A stretch of 64,000 nucleotides of DNA from DASWNP01 sp036399175 (lineage in GTDB: Bacteria > Acidobacteriota > Blastocatellia > Pyrinomonadales > Pyrinomonadaceae): NCBI GenBank assembly GCA_036399175.1, contig DASWNP010000037.1:1-64000 (forward strand), read 5' to 3'. Positions 6,333-17,540 of the stretch are shown one piece after another (position 1 is the stretch's first letter; each line of letters begins with the position of its first letter). Position numbers and translations under genes: made by a program. The notes beneath the pieces were generated by a model, which saw only the letters and a program-made list of their open reading frames with translations, made no database searches and had not been told where the DNA came from.

Positions 6333-9300
6333 TTAAAAAGTTCGACCGATGCTGAAGCGAAAGACGTTTTTCTTCTCGCGGAAAAAGATGCCGGGAAGCT
6401 CCGGCTGCTCTCCGTTTCGCGCGTTCGGATTATAAGCGTAAATCAGTCGAAACGGCACGTTGACGACGGGTAATTGGATGCGAATTTCGGCTCCGAGGCT
6501 GGATCGGTAATCGCCTAATTTCGAGAAAATACTCTCGGAGAGGCCGACGCGCGTGTTGGTCTGCGCCTCGCCGCGCAGGAAGACCTGGCGGAAACCGAAG
6601 GGCAGCCCCGTCAGCGGATCGCGCCCGACGCCGCCCGCCTCCTCGGCCAAACCCAGCTCGGTCTTGGTGACGAGCCGGTTATCGCGCATGACGAGGCCGA
6701 AGAGGGGAATGCCTGAGCCGGGGTCGAAGGCGGTGGTGACGGCGAGCGTGGGATTGGCGCGCGCCACCTGCGCCGTCAGCCCGCCGAAGGAGGCGAGAAA
6801 CGGCTGGTCGGACAGGAAGTTGGAGGAGAAAATCTGGTCGGCGCTCTTGCGCAGGTTGAAGGACGAGCCGATGTCTGCGAAGGCCGCCACTTGCAGAGGC
6901 CCGAAGATGGGGATGCGATACTCGAAGTTCCCCAGAAGCTGTGTGTCGCCGCCGAGGAAGCGGAAGTCGCGCTGGCCTATCTGAATCGAGTTCGCGCCGC
7001 CGACGCCCGTGAAAGTGCCGAGGTTGGTGATGGCTTGAATCTGCTCCTGCGTGAGCCCGGTGACGGGCTGCGCATTGCCGACGGCGTTCGTCGCCAGCAC
7101 GACGTTGCGCGAGGTGAGGAAGGTGTCGAGCGGGACAATCGGGCTGATGGAGCGGACGTTGTAGCCGCGAATGGTGAACTCGTCGCCGAGGAAGAAGCGC
7201 TCGTAGATGGGCACGCCGTTGATGAAGGCCAGCGAGTTGGCCTGCGACTCACGAATCTTGCTGGAGGTGGCGAAGCTGCCGACGTGTCCCATGACGAGAC
7301 GGAAGCCGAAGACCTCCGGGTTCTGCCCCGGCCCTTTGCGCCGGACGGGGATAAACTGCGTGTAGGAGACGGTCGGCTGATAGGTTCGCACGTCGCCGCC
7401 GAGGCCGGCGAAGGCCAGAGAGAGCGAGACCTGACGGCCTTGCGTCGGGTCGATGCTGCCGTTTCTGGTGTCGTAGACGGCGGTCGGCGTCAGGCGGCTG
7501 GTGATGATGTTGGACTGACTGAAAATGATTGGGATGCGCTGGCTGGCGTCGGCTGACTCGTTGACGGGCGGGTCTTCGACGCTCGTCGCCGAAATCGAAT
7601 AGGAGAGACCGACGCGGGTGGCGCGCGCGAAGGGTCGGCGTCGATTCTTGTAGAACTCGGAGAGCGGCGCGGTGGCGAAGAGGCTGCCGCCGGTGGTGTT
7701 CTGCGTGAAGAGGTTTTCGTCGCTGACGTTCAGAAAATCAATCTGGTTGCCGACGATGCCGGAGAGCGCTTCCTGATTCTGCGAAAGCAGCGTGCCTTCG
7801 CCGAAGAACTTACGCGATTCGGTGAAGACAGAGAAACCCGCCGTGATGGGGCGGTCTTGAATGTAGGGCTCTGTGAACGAGAAGAGAAACGAGCGTTGAC
7901 GGTTGCCGAAGGCGAACTGGAAGGAGAGCGATTCGCCGCGACCGAGCAGGTTGTTGGTCGAATACTCCAGACCGAAGAAGGAGCCGCCGATGCCGGAGAT
8001 GCCGCCGTTGAAAGAAATCTGCTGGCGTCCGCGCTCGGCGACTTTGAGGTTGATGTCCACCTCGCCGCGCTCTTCGTCGGTGCGGAAGTCCGCGTCTTTC
8101 TCTTTGTCGATGGGGTCGAAGAAGCCCAACTGGTTGAGACGCAGAATGGAGAACTCCCAAAGCCCTTCGTCGTACACGTCGCCTTCGTTCAGGATAACCT
8201 CGCGGCGAAGCACGTTATCGCGCGTGAAGGTGTTGCCGACGAACTCCAGACGGCGCAGGGTGAACTGCTTGCCCTCGATGATGTTGATGGTGAAATCGGC
8301 CACGCCCTCTTTCGGATTCTGCGGGCTGTCCTTGAAAGAAGGGTTCACTTCGTAGTCGTACTGAATGAAGCCGAAGCGGCCGTAGAGCTTCTTGAGGTCT
8401 TCGGAGAGAGCCTTGCCGATGCGTTTGCCGTCGGCCACGTCGCCCGTTTTCAGACCGATGGCGCTGCGAATGTCCTGCTCTGAAAGAATCGAGTTGCCCT
8501 CGATTTTCAGCTCGCCGATGCGATAGAGCCTGCCTTCGGTGATGGGGACGGTGATGCGCAGGGCATCATCGACCGAAGAGAGGAGCGGGAGCGGGATGAA
8601 GAAGCCTGTGCGGCGCTGCCCCAAGCCCTCGACGCGAGGCTCGCCCGTGCGCGCCTGAAGGTAGCCCTTCGAGCGCATGTAGTAGGTGACGTTGCCTTGC
8701 AGGTCGGCTTCGAGCTTGCGCGTGTCGAGGATGTCCTGATCCTTGAAGCGCGAGATGAGCCCGGCCTCGCGGACGTATTTCATCTGGCCGCGTAGCTCGC
8801 CGTCGGAGAAAACCTGATTGCCCTCGAACTGTATATCGACGACTCTGACGCGCTCGCCCTGATTGACGACGAAGGTGATGGCGGTCGAGGTGGCAGAAAC
8901 TTCATCCGCGCGCGTTTCGATGGTCGCGTTCGGGTAGCCTTTGGCGGCGAGCATCTCTTTGAGGACGCGCCGAGCGTTGTTGGCCTTGACGGGGTCGAAG
9001 ACCGCCTCTTTCGAGATGCCGACGCGGCGCTCGCGGAACTCCTTCAAAACGTCGGCCTCGGTGACGGCCTTCATGCCCTCGAACTGCAAGTCGCGGATGA
9101 TGGGTAGCTCTTTGACGGTGAAGAGGATGATTTTGCCGCGTGCGCCCTCCTGCACGGAGACGCGAGATTCCACCTTGTCGAAGAAGCCGAGGGCGAGGAT
9201 GGCCTGAAGGTCGCGCTGCACCTGCGCTTCGTTGTAGGGGTCGCCCGGGCGCGTCTGCACCCAGTAGAGGATGTCTTCGTCGCGCAGGCGTCGGTTGCCC

Positions 9301-9440
9301 TCGACATCGACCAGCTCGACCAGCTGTTGGGAGGATGTGCTCTGCGCCTGCGTCGTGGTCGGCGGCAGGGCGAGATAGAGCGAACCGAAACCGCCGACCA
9401 GTGCGGTCAGCAAAATAACCGAGAGCGCACGGAGGTGCAT
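6333..9440 (-). CDS. bamA: Outer-membrane protein assembly factor BamA
   Basis: BamA inserts beta-barrel proteins into the outer membrane. The 1035-residue protein has a signal peptide (MHLRALSVILLTALVGGFGS), five POTRA domains over about residues 50-440 (first one QLVELVDVEGNRRLRDEDIL), and a C-terminal Omp85 barrel with FFLGDEFTIRGYN (the conserved barrel-lumen RGY-like motif) and terminal FRFSIGRTF ending in Phe. It is longer than the roughly 800 residues of proteobacterial BamA because of inserts in the barrel domain. The frame is open to a TTG at 9629, but the signal peptide fixes the start at the ATG at 9440. A sigma-70-like promoter lies about 190 bases upstream. Confidence 0.94.
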   Translation of the reverse strand: MHLRALSVILLTALVGGFGSLYLALPPTTTQAQSTSSQQLVELVDVEGNRRLRDEDILYWVQTRPGDPYNEAQVQRDLQAILALGFFDKVESRVSVQEGARGKIILFTVKELPIIRDLQFEGMKAVTEADVLKEFRERRVGISKEAVFDPVKANNARRVLKEMLAAKGYPNATIETRADEVSATSTAITFVVNQGERVRVVDIQFEGNQVFSDGELRGQMKYVREAGLISRFKDQDILDTRKLEADLQGNVTYYMRSKGYLQARTGEPRVEGLGQRRTGFFIPLPLLSSVDDALRITVPITEGRLYRIGELKIEGNSILSEQDIRSAIGLKTGDVADGKRIGKALSEDLKKLYGRFGFIQYDYEVNPSFKDSPQNPKEGVADFTINIIEGKQFTLRRLEFVGNTFTRDNVLRREVILNEGDVYDEGLWEFSILRLNQLGFFDPIDKEKDADFRTDEERGEVDINLKVAERGRQQISFNGGISGIGGSFFGLEYSTNNLLGRGESLSFQFAFGNRQRSFLFSFTEPYIQDRPITAGFSVFTESRKFFGEGTLLSQNQEALSGIVGNQIDFLNVSDENLFTQNTTGGSLFATAPLSEFYKNRRRPFARATRVGLSYSISATSVEDPPVNESADASQRIPIIFSQSNIITSRLTPTAVYDTRNGSIDPTQGRQVSLSLAFAGLGGDVRTYQPTVSYTQFIPVRRKGPGQNPEVFGFRLVMGHVGSFATSSKIRESQANSLAFINGVPIYERFFLGDEFTIRGYNVRSISPIVPLDTFLTSRNVVLATNAVGNAQPVTGLTQEQIQAITNLGTFTGVGGANSIQIGQRDFRFLGGDTQLLGNFEYRIPIFGPLQVAAFADIGSSFNLRKSADQIFSSNFLSDQPFLASFGGLTAQVARANPTLAVTTAFDPGSGIPLFGLVMRDNRLVTKTELGLAEEAGGVGRDPLTGLPFGFRQVFLRGEAQTNTRVGLSESIFSKLGDYRSSLGAEIRIQLPVVNVPFRLIYAYNPNARNGEQPELPGIFFREKKNVFRFSIGRTF

Positions 9441-9637
9441 AATCGCTTTTAGCCTCAAAAGATTATTACCTAAATGACAAAAAAGGTTACGGGGAGCACG
9501 CTGGAACGAAAAAGCTTGCAAACAGAAGTCCACGAACAATGCTGGCTTGGAAGGTCTCTCGCGCTTTTTCGGTGTCAGGGTTTTGGATTCGACAGATGCG
9601 AGCCCCGTTGCCAGTTCTTCGTTCAGCAAAGTTGCGC

Positions 9638-9666
9638 ATTATAAGGGAGAAGCGGCCAAAACCCAA
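9638..9666 (-). promoter_or_regulatory. Sigma-70-like promoter for the bamA cluster
   Basis: Read on the minus strand, TTGGGT (9661-9666) and TATAAT (9638-9643) are separated by 17 bases. Transcription would start near 9631, giving a leader of about 190 bases before the bamA ATG. The hairpin H2 ends only a few bases upstream of the -35 box. Confidence 0.55.
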
Positions 9667-9670
9667 ATCA

Positions 9671-9762
9671 GCAGACAGTAGCCAGCAGCCGGTAGCCAGT
9701 AGAAATCCCCGGCAATCCCGGGCTTTTCTACTGGCTACCGGCTACTGTCTATTGTCTACTGG
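9671..9762. repeat. Heptamer-arm hairpin H2 (GGTAGCC/AGTAGCC type)
   Basis: The left arm (9675-9702) repeats 7-base units of the type AGTAGCC, AGCAGCC, GGTAGCC, AGTAG. The right arm (9728-9762) is complementary and extended. A second small palindrome, CCCCGGCAATCCCGGG, lies in the loop. Confidence 0.8.
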
Positions 9763-9777
9763 ATGAAATTTGCTGCG

Positions 9778-12174
<2,397 letters not shown>

Positions 12175-12274
12175 AAAGGCCGTTACCGCTCGAAAATATT
12201 TGTAAGCTGTTCTGGTCGGTGTAGCGCGGCGGAAATTGCAGACCGGGTTTCCGGACTCAGCCTCGCCCAAACGC

Positions 12275-12280
12275 ATTATA
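12275..12280 (-). promoter_or_regulatory. Candidate -10 box (TATAAT) upstream of clpC
   Basis: A perfect TATAAT is read on the minus strand about 95 bases before the clpC ATG. No convincing -35 box is present at the right distance, so the assignment is tentative. Confidence 0.35.
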
Positions 12281-12428
12281 ACCTATTTTCCGTCGGAAGA
12301 CGGAAGAGAAGCTTGGCAAGCCGCCGAAACGAGTCCTGAACGACCTCGAAGAAAGCGCGGCTCAAAGACTCTACAGTCGGAAACAAAAGTAAGCGCCTGC
12401 ACTCCTGAAGCAGCCGATTGATGCTTGC

Positions 12429-13379
12429 TTACGTCCGATTGGAGATTTCCTCTAATCTTCCTTCGCGCAGGAGGAGCACGCGGTCGCACCGCTCGGCGAG
12501 TTGTTCGTTGTGCGTGGCGACGACGACGCAGGCGCGCCGCTCGCGGCAGAGCGAGAAGAGCAGCGCGCCAACTTCTGCGGCCGTCCGCGCGTCGAGATTT
12601 CCGGTCGGCTCGTCGGCGAGCAGGAGGCGCGGCTCGGCGACGAGCGCGCGTGCGATGGCGACCCTCTGCTGCTCGCCGCCCGAAAGCTCGAACGCATAGT
12701 GCGACGCACGCTCCGCGAGCCCGACGCGTTCGAGCATCCGTGCGGCTCGCTCGTCGGCTTCGCGGCGGCTGCGTCGCGCGATGCGGAGAGGCAGCGCGAC
12801 GTTCTCCTTCGCCGTCAGGTCTGCCAGCAGGTGATGAAACTGGAAGACGAAGCCGACCTCCCGTTGACGAAAGCGCGACTGCTCGCGCCCTGCGCCGCCG
12901 CGCGTTATCTCAAACTCTCCGAGCCGAGCCTCGCCCGCATCCGCCGCTTCGAGCCCGCCCAGCACTTGAAGCAGCGTCGATTTCCCCGCCCCCGACGCCC
13001 CGACCACCGCCAACATCTCGCCCGCCCGCACCTCGAACGAAACGCCCCGCAAAACCTCCAGCGCCTCCCCCGCCGGACTACGAAACGATTTCCGAAGCCC
13101 GACCACGCTCAGACGAAAGTCCGGAGTCTGGAGTCTGGAGTCTGGAGTCTGGAGTCGAGGGTGCGGGGTTTGAAGTGTGGAGTCAGAATTGTGTTGAAGC
13201 GCGGAGTCGTCGGAGGCGGGTCGTGCGTCTGAAGTCGTCGCTTGTGAGTTTGAAGTCGTCGCCGACGAGTCTGATGAGGTGAGCCGGGCTTCAGGCGAGT
13301 TTAGGTTCTCCGCCGGTTCGCGGCTTTCGGCCTCAGACTCCAGACTCCTGACTCCTGACTCCTGACTTCTCTCATTCAT
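12429..13379 (-). CDS. lolD: LolD-type lipoprotein-release ABC ATPase with repeat-derived N-terminal leader
   Basis: The ATPase domain (about residues 89-316) has Walker A GASGAGKST, the LolD/MacB-family signature LSGGEQQRVAIARAL, Walker B LLADEPTGNLD and a switch His in ATHNEQ. It powers extraction of lipoproteins from the inner membrane with the adjacent permease. The ATG at 13379 overlaps the permease stop by eight bases, which would favour translational coupling. However, the first 88 codons are unlike any LolD and contain translated heptamer repeats (LQTPDSRLQTPDFR, period seven residues). A GTG start near 13109 (VVGLRKSF) would give a normal-length protein of about 227 residues. Domain assignment is firm; the start is open. 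Confidence 0.88.
   Translation of the reverse strand: MNERSQESGVRSLESEAESREPAENLNSPEARLTSSDSSATTSNSQATTSDARPASDDSALQHNSDSTLQTPHPRLQTPDSRLQTPDFRLSVVGLRKSFRSPAGEALEVLRGVSFEVRAGEMLAVVGASGAGKSTLLQVLGGLEAADAGEARLGEFEITRGGAGREQSRFRQREVGFVFQFHHLLADLTAKENVALPLRIARRSRREADERAARMLERVGLAERASHYAFELSGGEQQRVAIARALVAEPRLLLADEPTGNLDARTAAEVGALLFSLCRERRACVVVATHNEQLAERCDRVLLLREGRLEEISNRT
13119..13368. repeat. Heptamer-arm element H3 (GTCTGGA type) inside the lolD 5' region
   Basis: The left arm (13119-13158) is five or more GTCTGGA-type heptamers. The right arm (13331-13368) is the complement (ACTCCTG/ACTCCAG units). The roughly 170 bases between contain decayed units such as GTTTGAAGTCGTC. Unlike the other elements it lies in an open reading frame, that of the lolD leader. 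Confidence 0.8.
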
Positions 13380-14697
13380 ACCGCAGGGCTTCCGCCGGGC
13401 GCACGCGCGAGGCCGCGCGCGCCGGATAGATTGTGGCTAAAAGGCAGACGGCGAGCGCAGACGTGGCCGTGAGCAACACGTCGCGCGCTTGAGGTCGAAG
13501 CGGCACGACGCTTAGCGAGTAAACGTCGGGCGGAAGACTCACCAGCTCGAAATAGTTGCCGAGAAAACAGGCCGCGAGTCCGAGCCCGACGCCCAGGACG
13601 ACGCCCGTCAAACCGATAACTGCGCCTTCGATGATGAAGACGGCTGTGATGCTGCGCGGCTGCGCGCCGAGCGCGCCGAGGATGGCGATATTGGCGCGAC
13701 GCTCGACGACGACGAGCACGAGCGTCGCAGTAATATTGAGCGCGGCGACGAGCATGATGAGGCCGATGATGAGCGTTACGGTGCGGCGTTCGAGTTCGAG
13801 CGCGGCGAAGAGCGGGCGGTTGGCCTCGCGCCAATCGACAATCGTCCAACCTTCGCCGACGACGCGACGCACTCGCTCGGCCACGCTCGCCGTCGCGTAG
13901 ATGTCCGCCACCTCGACACTCACGACCGAAGCCTCCGAAGGCGCGACTGTCGCCATCGCCTCTGCGAAGGAGAGCGGCACGTAAATCCATGAAGAGTCGT
14001 AGTCGTGCAGGCCGGAACGGAAGAAGCCCGCCACGCGTATGCGGCGCGCGCGCGGCACGAATCCCGGCGGCTCCTTCGTCCTCTCGCCCGACACTATCCA
14101 GCCCTCTTCGCCGACGCGCGCGAGACCCGTGCGCCGCGCAAGCTCCGCGCCGACGATGGCCTCGACCGGCGGCTCGTCCGATGCGAAGAGGCTCAACAAA
14201 TCCTCTCCTTCATCTTCCTCGACCTGCTGCGACTGCTTCTGCTGCGACTCAGGGCGCGGCTCGGCATCACGAAACAGATTCTCGGTCGCGCCTTCGACGA
14301 GCGTGCTTTGAATCTCGGAGACGACGCGCGCCGAGTCGGCATCGACGCCGCGCAGCACCGCGTAAGCCGCTCCTTCGCGGGCGCTCAGAAGAGCGCCCAC
14401 GTAAGCCGTCGCGTGTGCATCGACGACGCCTTCTATGGCGCGCAGGCGCGAGACGGTTTCGCGCCGCCGTTCAACGGGCAGCCCCTCTGCATGCATCAAC
14501 GTCAGGTGCGCCGTCCCGCGCAGGATTTTGTCGCGCAGCTCATCCCGAAAACCGTTGGCGAGCGCCAGCGCCACCACCAACGCCGCCACGCCGCACGCGA
14601 TACCGGCCACAGCCGCCAGCGCCGTCAACTGCGCCGCGCCGCGCCGCCCGCGCCGCCGACGCAAGTATCGAAGCGCCAGAAAAATCTCGTAGGGCAT
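13372..14697 (-). CDS. lolC: LolC/E-family lipoprotein-releasing ABC permease
   Basis: The 441-residue protein has the FtsX/MacB topology: a first membrane helix at about 25-50 (LTALAAVAGIACGVAALVVALALANGF), a large periplasmic domain at about 55-300, and three C-terminal helices (about 310-335, 355-385, 405-430). The N-terminal signature YEIFLALRYLRRRR is typical of LolC/LolE. With LolD it passes outer-membrane lipoproteins to the LolA chaperone. Only one permease gene is present next to lolD, so it probably acts as a homodimer, like the single LolF-type permeases; this is an inference. The periplasmic domain carries a Gln/Glu-rich insert (ESQQKQSQQVEEDEGED). Confidence 0.88.
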   Translation of the reverse strand: MPYEIFLALRYLRRRRGRRGAAQLTALAAVAGIACGVAALVVALALANGFRDELRDKILRGTAHLTLMHAEGLPVERRRETVSRLRAIEGVVDAHATAYVGALLSAREGAAYAVLRGVDADSARVVSEIQSTLVEGATENLFRDAEPRPESQQKQSQQVEEDEGEDLLSLFASDEPPVEAIVGAELARRTGLARVGEEGWIVSGERTKEPPGFVPRARRIRVAGFFRSGLHDYDSSWIYVPLSFAEAMATVAPSEASVVSVEVADIYATASVAERVRRVVGEGWTIVDWREANRPLFAALELERRTVTLIIGLIMLVAALNITATLVLVVVERRANIAILGALGAQPRSITAVFIIEGAVIGLTGVVLGVGLGLAACFLGNYFELVSLPPDVYSLSVVPLRPQARDVLLTATSALAVCLLATIYPARAASRVRPAEALRYE

Positions 14698-14706
14698 CAG
14701 ACCTCG

Positions 14707-14862
14707 GTGAGCCGTAAGCAGTGAGCAGTGAGCGGTAAAGAATAGAGGGATAAGTTTTCAGAGAAACTGTCTATCTCGATTTTCATTCTGTTGGTTCTCA
14801 AATTATACCTTCCAAGCCGTTGCCCGTCTGCTCACCGCTTACCGCTCACTGCTTACTGTTCT
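14707..14862. repeat. Heptamer-arm hairpin H4 (AGTGAGC type)
   Basis: The left arm (14708-14740) reads AGCAGTGAGCAGTGAGCGG with a 7-base period. The complementary right arm is at 14828-14862. The long loop of about 88 bases is AT-rich and without an open frame. It lies between lolC and the glycosyltransferase gene. Confidence 0.8.
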
Positions 14863-16446
14863 TTCCATTTCCACGACGGCGACCCAGTGGCCTCTGCGGC
14901 TCTCTCGATAGACGATGCGCCCGCCGAGCAGGCGCGCGGCCTCCTCGGGCGAGAGGTCTTCGGGGTAGTTGGTGGAGAAGAGCAGCGCCACGTCGAAGGG
15001 CGCGGGATCGCCGAGCGCCTTCGAGAGTTGTTCGCCTGAGAAGTGTTCGATGCCGACGACGTTCAACGGGCGCGTCGTGTAGCCGTAGTACGGATTCTTC
15101 AACTCGTCGGTCGCAGGCCAGGCCGTGAGCACGCGCGCGTTCGGGTATTTCTCCGAGAGAAACTTTCCGGCGCGCTCGTGCAGCAGGATGAAATCGCGGT
15201 AGGCGAGATTGTCTTCCCAGGGAAAACGCACGGGCGGATTGACGAAGAGCGCCAGCACGAACCCGACGCAAACCACGCCCAGCAAGAGACGCCAATGCCT
15301 GACGCGACGCCGCACCGTCGAGACGCAGAGGAGAATCAGAAGCGGCAGCACCGGCAGCATGTAGCGCGCCAGCACCGCGCCGCCGACGACGGAGAGCGCC
15401 GCCGCGTGTGCCAGGATGAGCACGGCGAAGACGAGCTGCACCGAAACGTCAATCCGCTTTCTCTCGACGCCCGCGTCTCGAAGCGGCGCGAGCAGCATCG
15501 AGAGCGCGGCGGCTCCGGTCAGGAGGAAGAGGTTCATGTAGCCGGTGACGTGCCAGAGTCGTCCAAGTCCGGCCTGAAGAATGCGCGCGAGATTCAGAGT
15601 CGATTCGACGTTGTAGCGAAAGTATTCAGGGTTGCCGAGCACGTAGCCCGTGCGCCGGTAGTGATAAGCGAACCAGAGCGCGAGCGGCACGAGGGTCAAA
15701 AGAAAGCCGAGCGCGCTCAAGAGGCTTCGGCGCGGAGTGATGCAAAACGACGACGCGCCCTCGCGCCGCCTTCCCATCCACCAGCAGAAAATCTCCCAAC
15801 TCATCAAGGCCATCGGCGTCAGAATCGCCGTCTCTTTAGCCAGCGCCGCCAGAGCAAACAGCGCGAAGCTCGCCGCGCGTCTCGCGTTGGCTCTTGTCGT
15901 CGCAGAGCCGCTTGAAATGGCTTCTCCTTCGCCGTCTTCTCGCTCGGGCAAATAGAAGAAGAGCCCCCAGATGGTGAGCGCGGCCACCGTCATGTCGAGA
16001 TGCGCGAGCGAGCTTTGTGAGAAGAAGACCGGATAGAGCGCCGTGCAGACGACAGTTGCGAGTGCAACTTCACGACTCGCCACGCGGCGCGCGAGACGGA
16101 AGAGACCGAGGAGCGTGAGCGAGGCGACGAAGAGCATCCCTGTGCGCGTCGTCTGGATTCCTTCTCCGAAGAGTCGCCAGCAGAGCGCGAGGTAGTACAT
16201 GACGAGCGGCGGGTGCGCGTTCGAGAGCGTGGAGCGCGGCACGGGGTCGCCCGTCAGGTAGATGTCGCGCGCGGCGGGGACGAAGTATCCGGCCTCGTCC
16301 CAGTAGTAGGGCAGACCGAGCAGTGGAAGGTGGAGCAGAAAAAGGAGGGCGAAGATAATCGCCGGAAGCAGTAACGATTGAAGTTTTTTGGTGCGCGGCT
16401 TTTCAGCGGCGGGCTCTGCGTCAGCTCTTCCGTGCGGAAACGTCAT
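14839..16446 (-). CDS. GT39-like integral-membrane glycosyltransferase
   Basis: The 535-residue polytopic protein has about ten predicted membrane helices. The first-loop acidic motif YYWDEAGYFVPAARD is typical of GT-C enzymes of the PMT/ArnT (GT39/GT83) superfamily, which use polyprenyl-phosphate sugars. SNAHPPLVMYYLALCWRLFG is the conserved following block. The C-terminal soluble part (about 430-535) faces the periplasm. The acceptor (protein, lipid A or glycan) cannot be read from the sequence. Its start overlaps the end of the upstream receiver/anti-sigma gene by 26 bases, so the two are co-transcribed. The 3' end lies inside the right arm of hairpin H4, which supplies its last codons. 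Confidence 0.82.
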   Translation of the reverse strand: MTFPHGRADAEPAAEKPRTKKLQSLLLPAIIFALLFLLHLPLLGLPYYWDEAGYFVPAARDIYLTGDPVPRSTLSNAHPPLVMYYLALCWRLFGEGIQTTRTGMLFVASLTLLGLFRLARRVASREVALATVVCTALYPVFFSQSSLAHLDMTVAALTIWGLFFYLPEREDGEGEAISSGSATTRANARRAASFALFALAALAKETAILTPMALMSWEIFCWWMGRRREGASSFCITPRRSLLSALGFLLTLVPLALWFAYHYRRTGYVLGNPEYFRYNVESTLNLARILQAGLGRLWHVTGYMNLFLLTGAAALSMLLAPLRDAGVERKRIDVSVQLVFAVLILAHAAALSVVGGAVLARYMLPVLPLLILLCVSTVRRRVRHWRLLLGVVCVGFVLALFVNPPVRFPWEDNLAYRDFILLHERAGKFLSEKYPNARVLTAWPATDELKNPYYGYTTRPLNVVGIEHFSGEQLSKALGDPAPFDVALLFSTNYPEDLSPEEAARLLGGRIVYRESRRGHWVAVVEMERTVSSER

Positions 16447-17290
16447 CGGGTGTGAGCGCTTCTATCAGTTTGGCGTCGAGCGAATCGTCGGGGCGTTTAA
16501 TCATCGTCAGGCGATTGCCGCGCTCATTGTACTCGACTTTGTCCATGATGTTGTAAATCAGGAGCACTCCGCGCCCCGAGGTCTTGAAGAGATTTTCGGG
16601 GTCGAGCGGGTCGGGAATCTCACTCACGTCGAAGCCTTCGCCTTCATCTTCAATGGTGAAGCGGGCTTCGCGTGCGGAGAGGTCGGCGGTGATGCGTACG
16701 AGCTTGGAGGGGTCGTTCTTGTTGCCGTGCTTGACGGCGTTGACGAAAGCCTCGTCGAGGGCGACGAAGAGGTTGGAGCGGTCGGGCTGGATGACGCCGA
16801 GGGCTGAGACGCGCTCGATGATGTAATGCAGCACGCCGTTCATCAGAGAGAGGTCGCTCGGCAGCTCGAACTCGATGTGCTCGCGCACGAAGGGCAGCAC
16901 TTTCAGGTCTTCGACGAAGCGGAGCTTGTAGCCGAGCGTCTTCTCGACGATGGTGCGCAGCTCGTCGCGCTCGTAGGGTCGGCGCACGAAGTTGGCCGCG
17001 CCGAGCTTGAAAGCTTTGACGATGCCGTTCTGGTAGGCTTCTTCCGAAGAGACGACGACGGGCACGAACAGGCGCTTCTTCTTTATCTCGCTGAGAATCT
17101 GCATGCCGCCGTCGGCGCTGTCGGTCAGGTCGCTGATGATGAGGTCGAAGTCCTCAAGGTCTTCGCGTTCGATGGCCTCTTCGCGGCTGCCTGTGGCAAC
17201 CACCTCGTGCCCAAGCTCTGCAAGCACCTGCCGCAGCAGGTTGCGAAGCTCCTCGCTGGTCTCAACGATGAGGATACGTCGTTTATCCAT
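16421..17290 (-). CDS. Receiver domain fused to RsbW-like HATPase (anti-sigma/serine kinase type)
   Basis: Residues 1-120 form a CheY-like receiver (RRILIVETSEELRNLLRQVL) with the phospho-acceptor candidate Asp54 in DLIISDLTD. The usual acidic pair is reduced to Glu10-Thr11, the Thr/Ser switch is Ser, and the invariant Lys is Arg104 (VRRPY). It is therefore an atypical receiver that may not be phosphorylated normally. Residues about 135-265 are a GHKL ATPase of the RsbW/SpoIIAB class with the N-box Asn184 in EAFVNAVKHGN, DEGEGFD and SGRGVLLI. Such proteins bind or phosphorylate anti-sigma antagonists. The start is the ATG at 17290 after GGAATATGG. The gene overlaps the glycosyltransferase gene downstream. 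Confidence 0.87.
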   Translation of the reverse strand: MDKRRILIVETSEELRNLLRQVLAELGHEVVATGSREEAIEREDLEDFDLIISDLTDSADGGMQILSEIKKKRLFVPVVVSSEEAYQNGIVKAFKLGAANFVRRPYERDELRTIVEKTLGYKLRFVEDLKVLPFVREHIEFELPSDLSLMNGVLHYIIERVSALGVIQPDRSNLFVALDEAFVNAVKHGNKNDPSKLVRITADLSAREARFTIEDEGEGFDVSEIPDPLDPENLFKTSGRGVLLIYNIMDKVEYNERGNRLTMIKRPDDSLDAKLIEALTPDDVSARKS

Positions 17291-17479
17291 CAACCATATT
17301 CCAACTGACCGAACTTAAAATGGGGAGGGCAACAAAACCTTCTGAGCCGCGAACACAGGCTTTGCTGTCTACGCTGTACGAGGGTGGGCTGCGTAGAGTT
17401 CCCAAATCATATCACACGTTTTACAGGGAAATCGCCAGAAAGATTCGGCAAAGAATTCCGCAGCATGACCGACCCTTCC

Positions 17480-17540
17480 CCGACAATAATAGGGCAAGGG
17501 CTAATTGTCGGGCAGGAAGAATAATTGTCGGGCAAGGGTT
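17480..17540. repeat. CGGGCAAG-type repeats, left flank of the peptide genes
   Basis: Three units of the form TAAT(T)GTCGGGCAAG are spaced about 20 bases apart. CCGACAAT (17480-17487) and ATTGTCGG (17504-17511) also form an inverted repeat 28 bases beyond the micro-ORF stop, which may act as a weak terminator. Confidence 0.5.

Larger units (their letters stand above)
9441..9777. other. Intergenic region with bamA promoter and hairpin H2
   Basis: This 337-base stretch between bamA and the end of clpC contains the bamA leader (9441-9637), a promoter-like pair (9638-9666) and a heptamer-arm hairpin (9671-9762). I see no further gene. Confidence 0.6.

Noticed and set aside
9441..9629. Upstream extension of bamA from a TTG
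   Set aside because: The signal peptide begins at the ATG at 9440 and the extension overlaps the predicted transcription start.
13119..13158. Tandem GTCTGGA units considered as a CRISPR array
   Set aside because: Units are 7 bases long without spacers and there are no cas genes.
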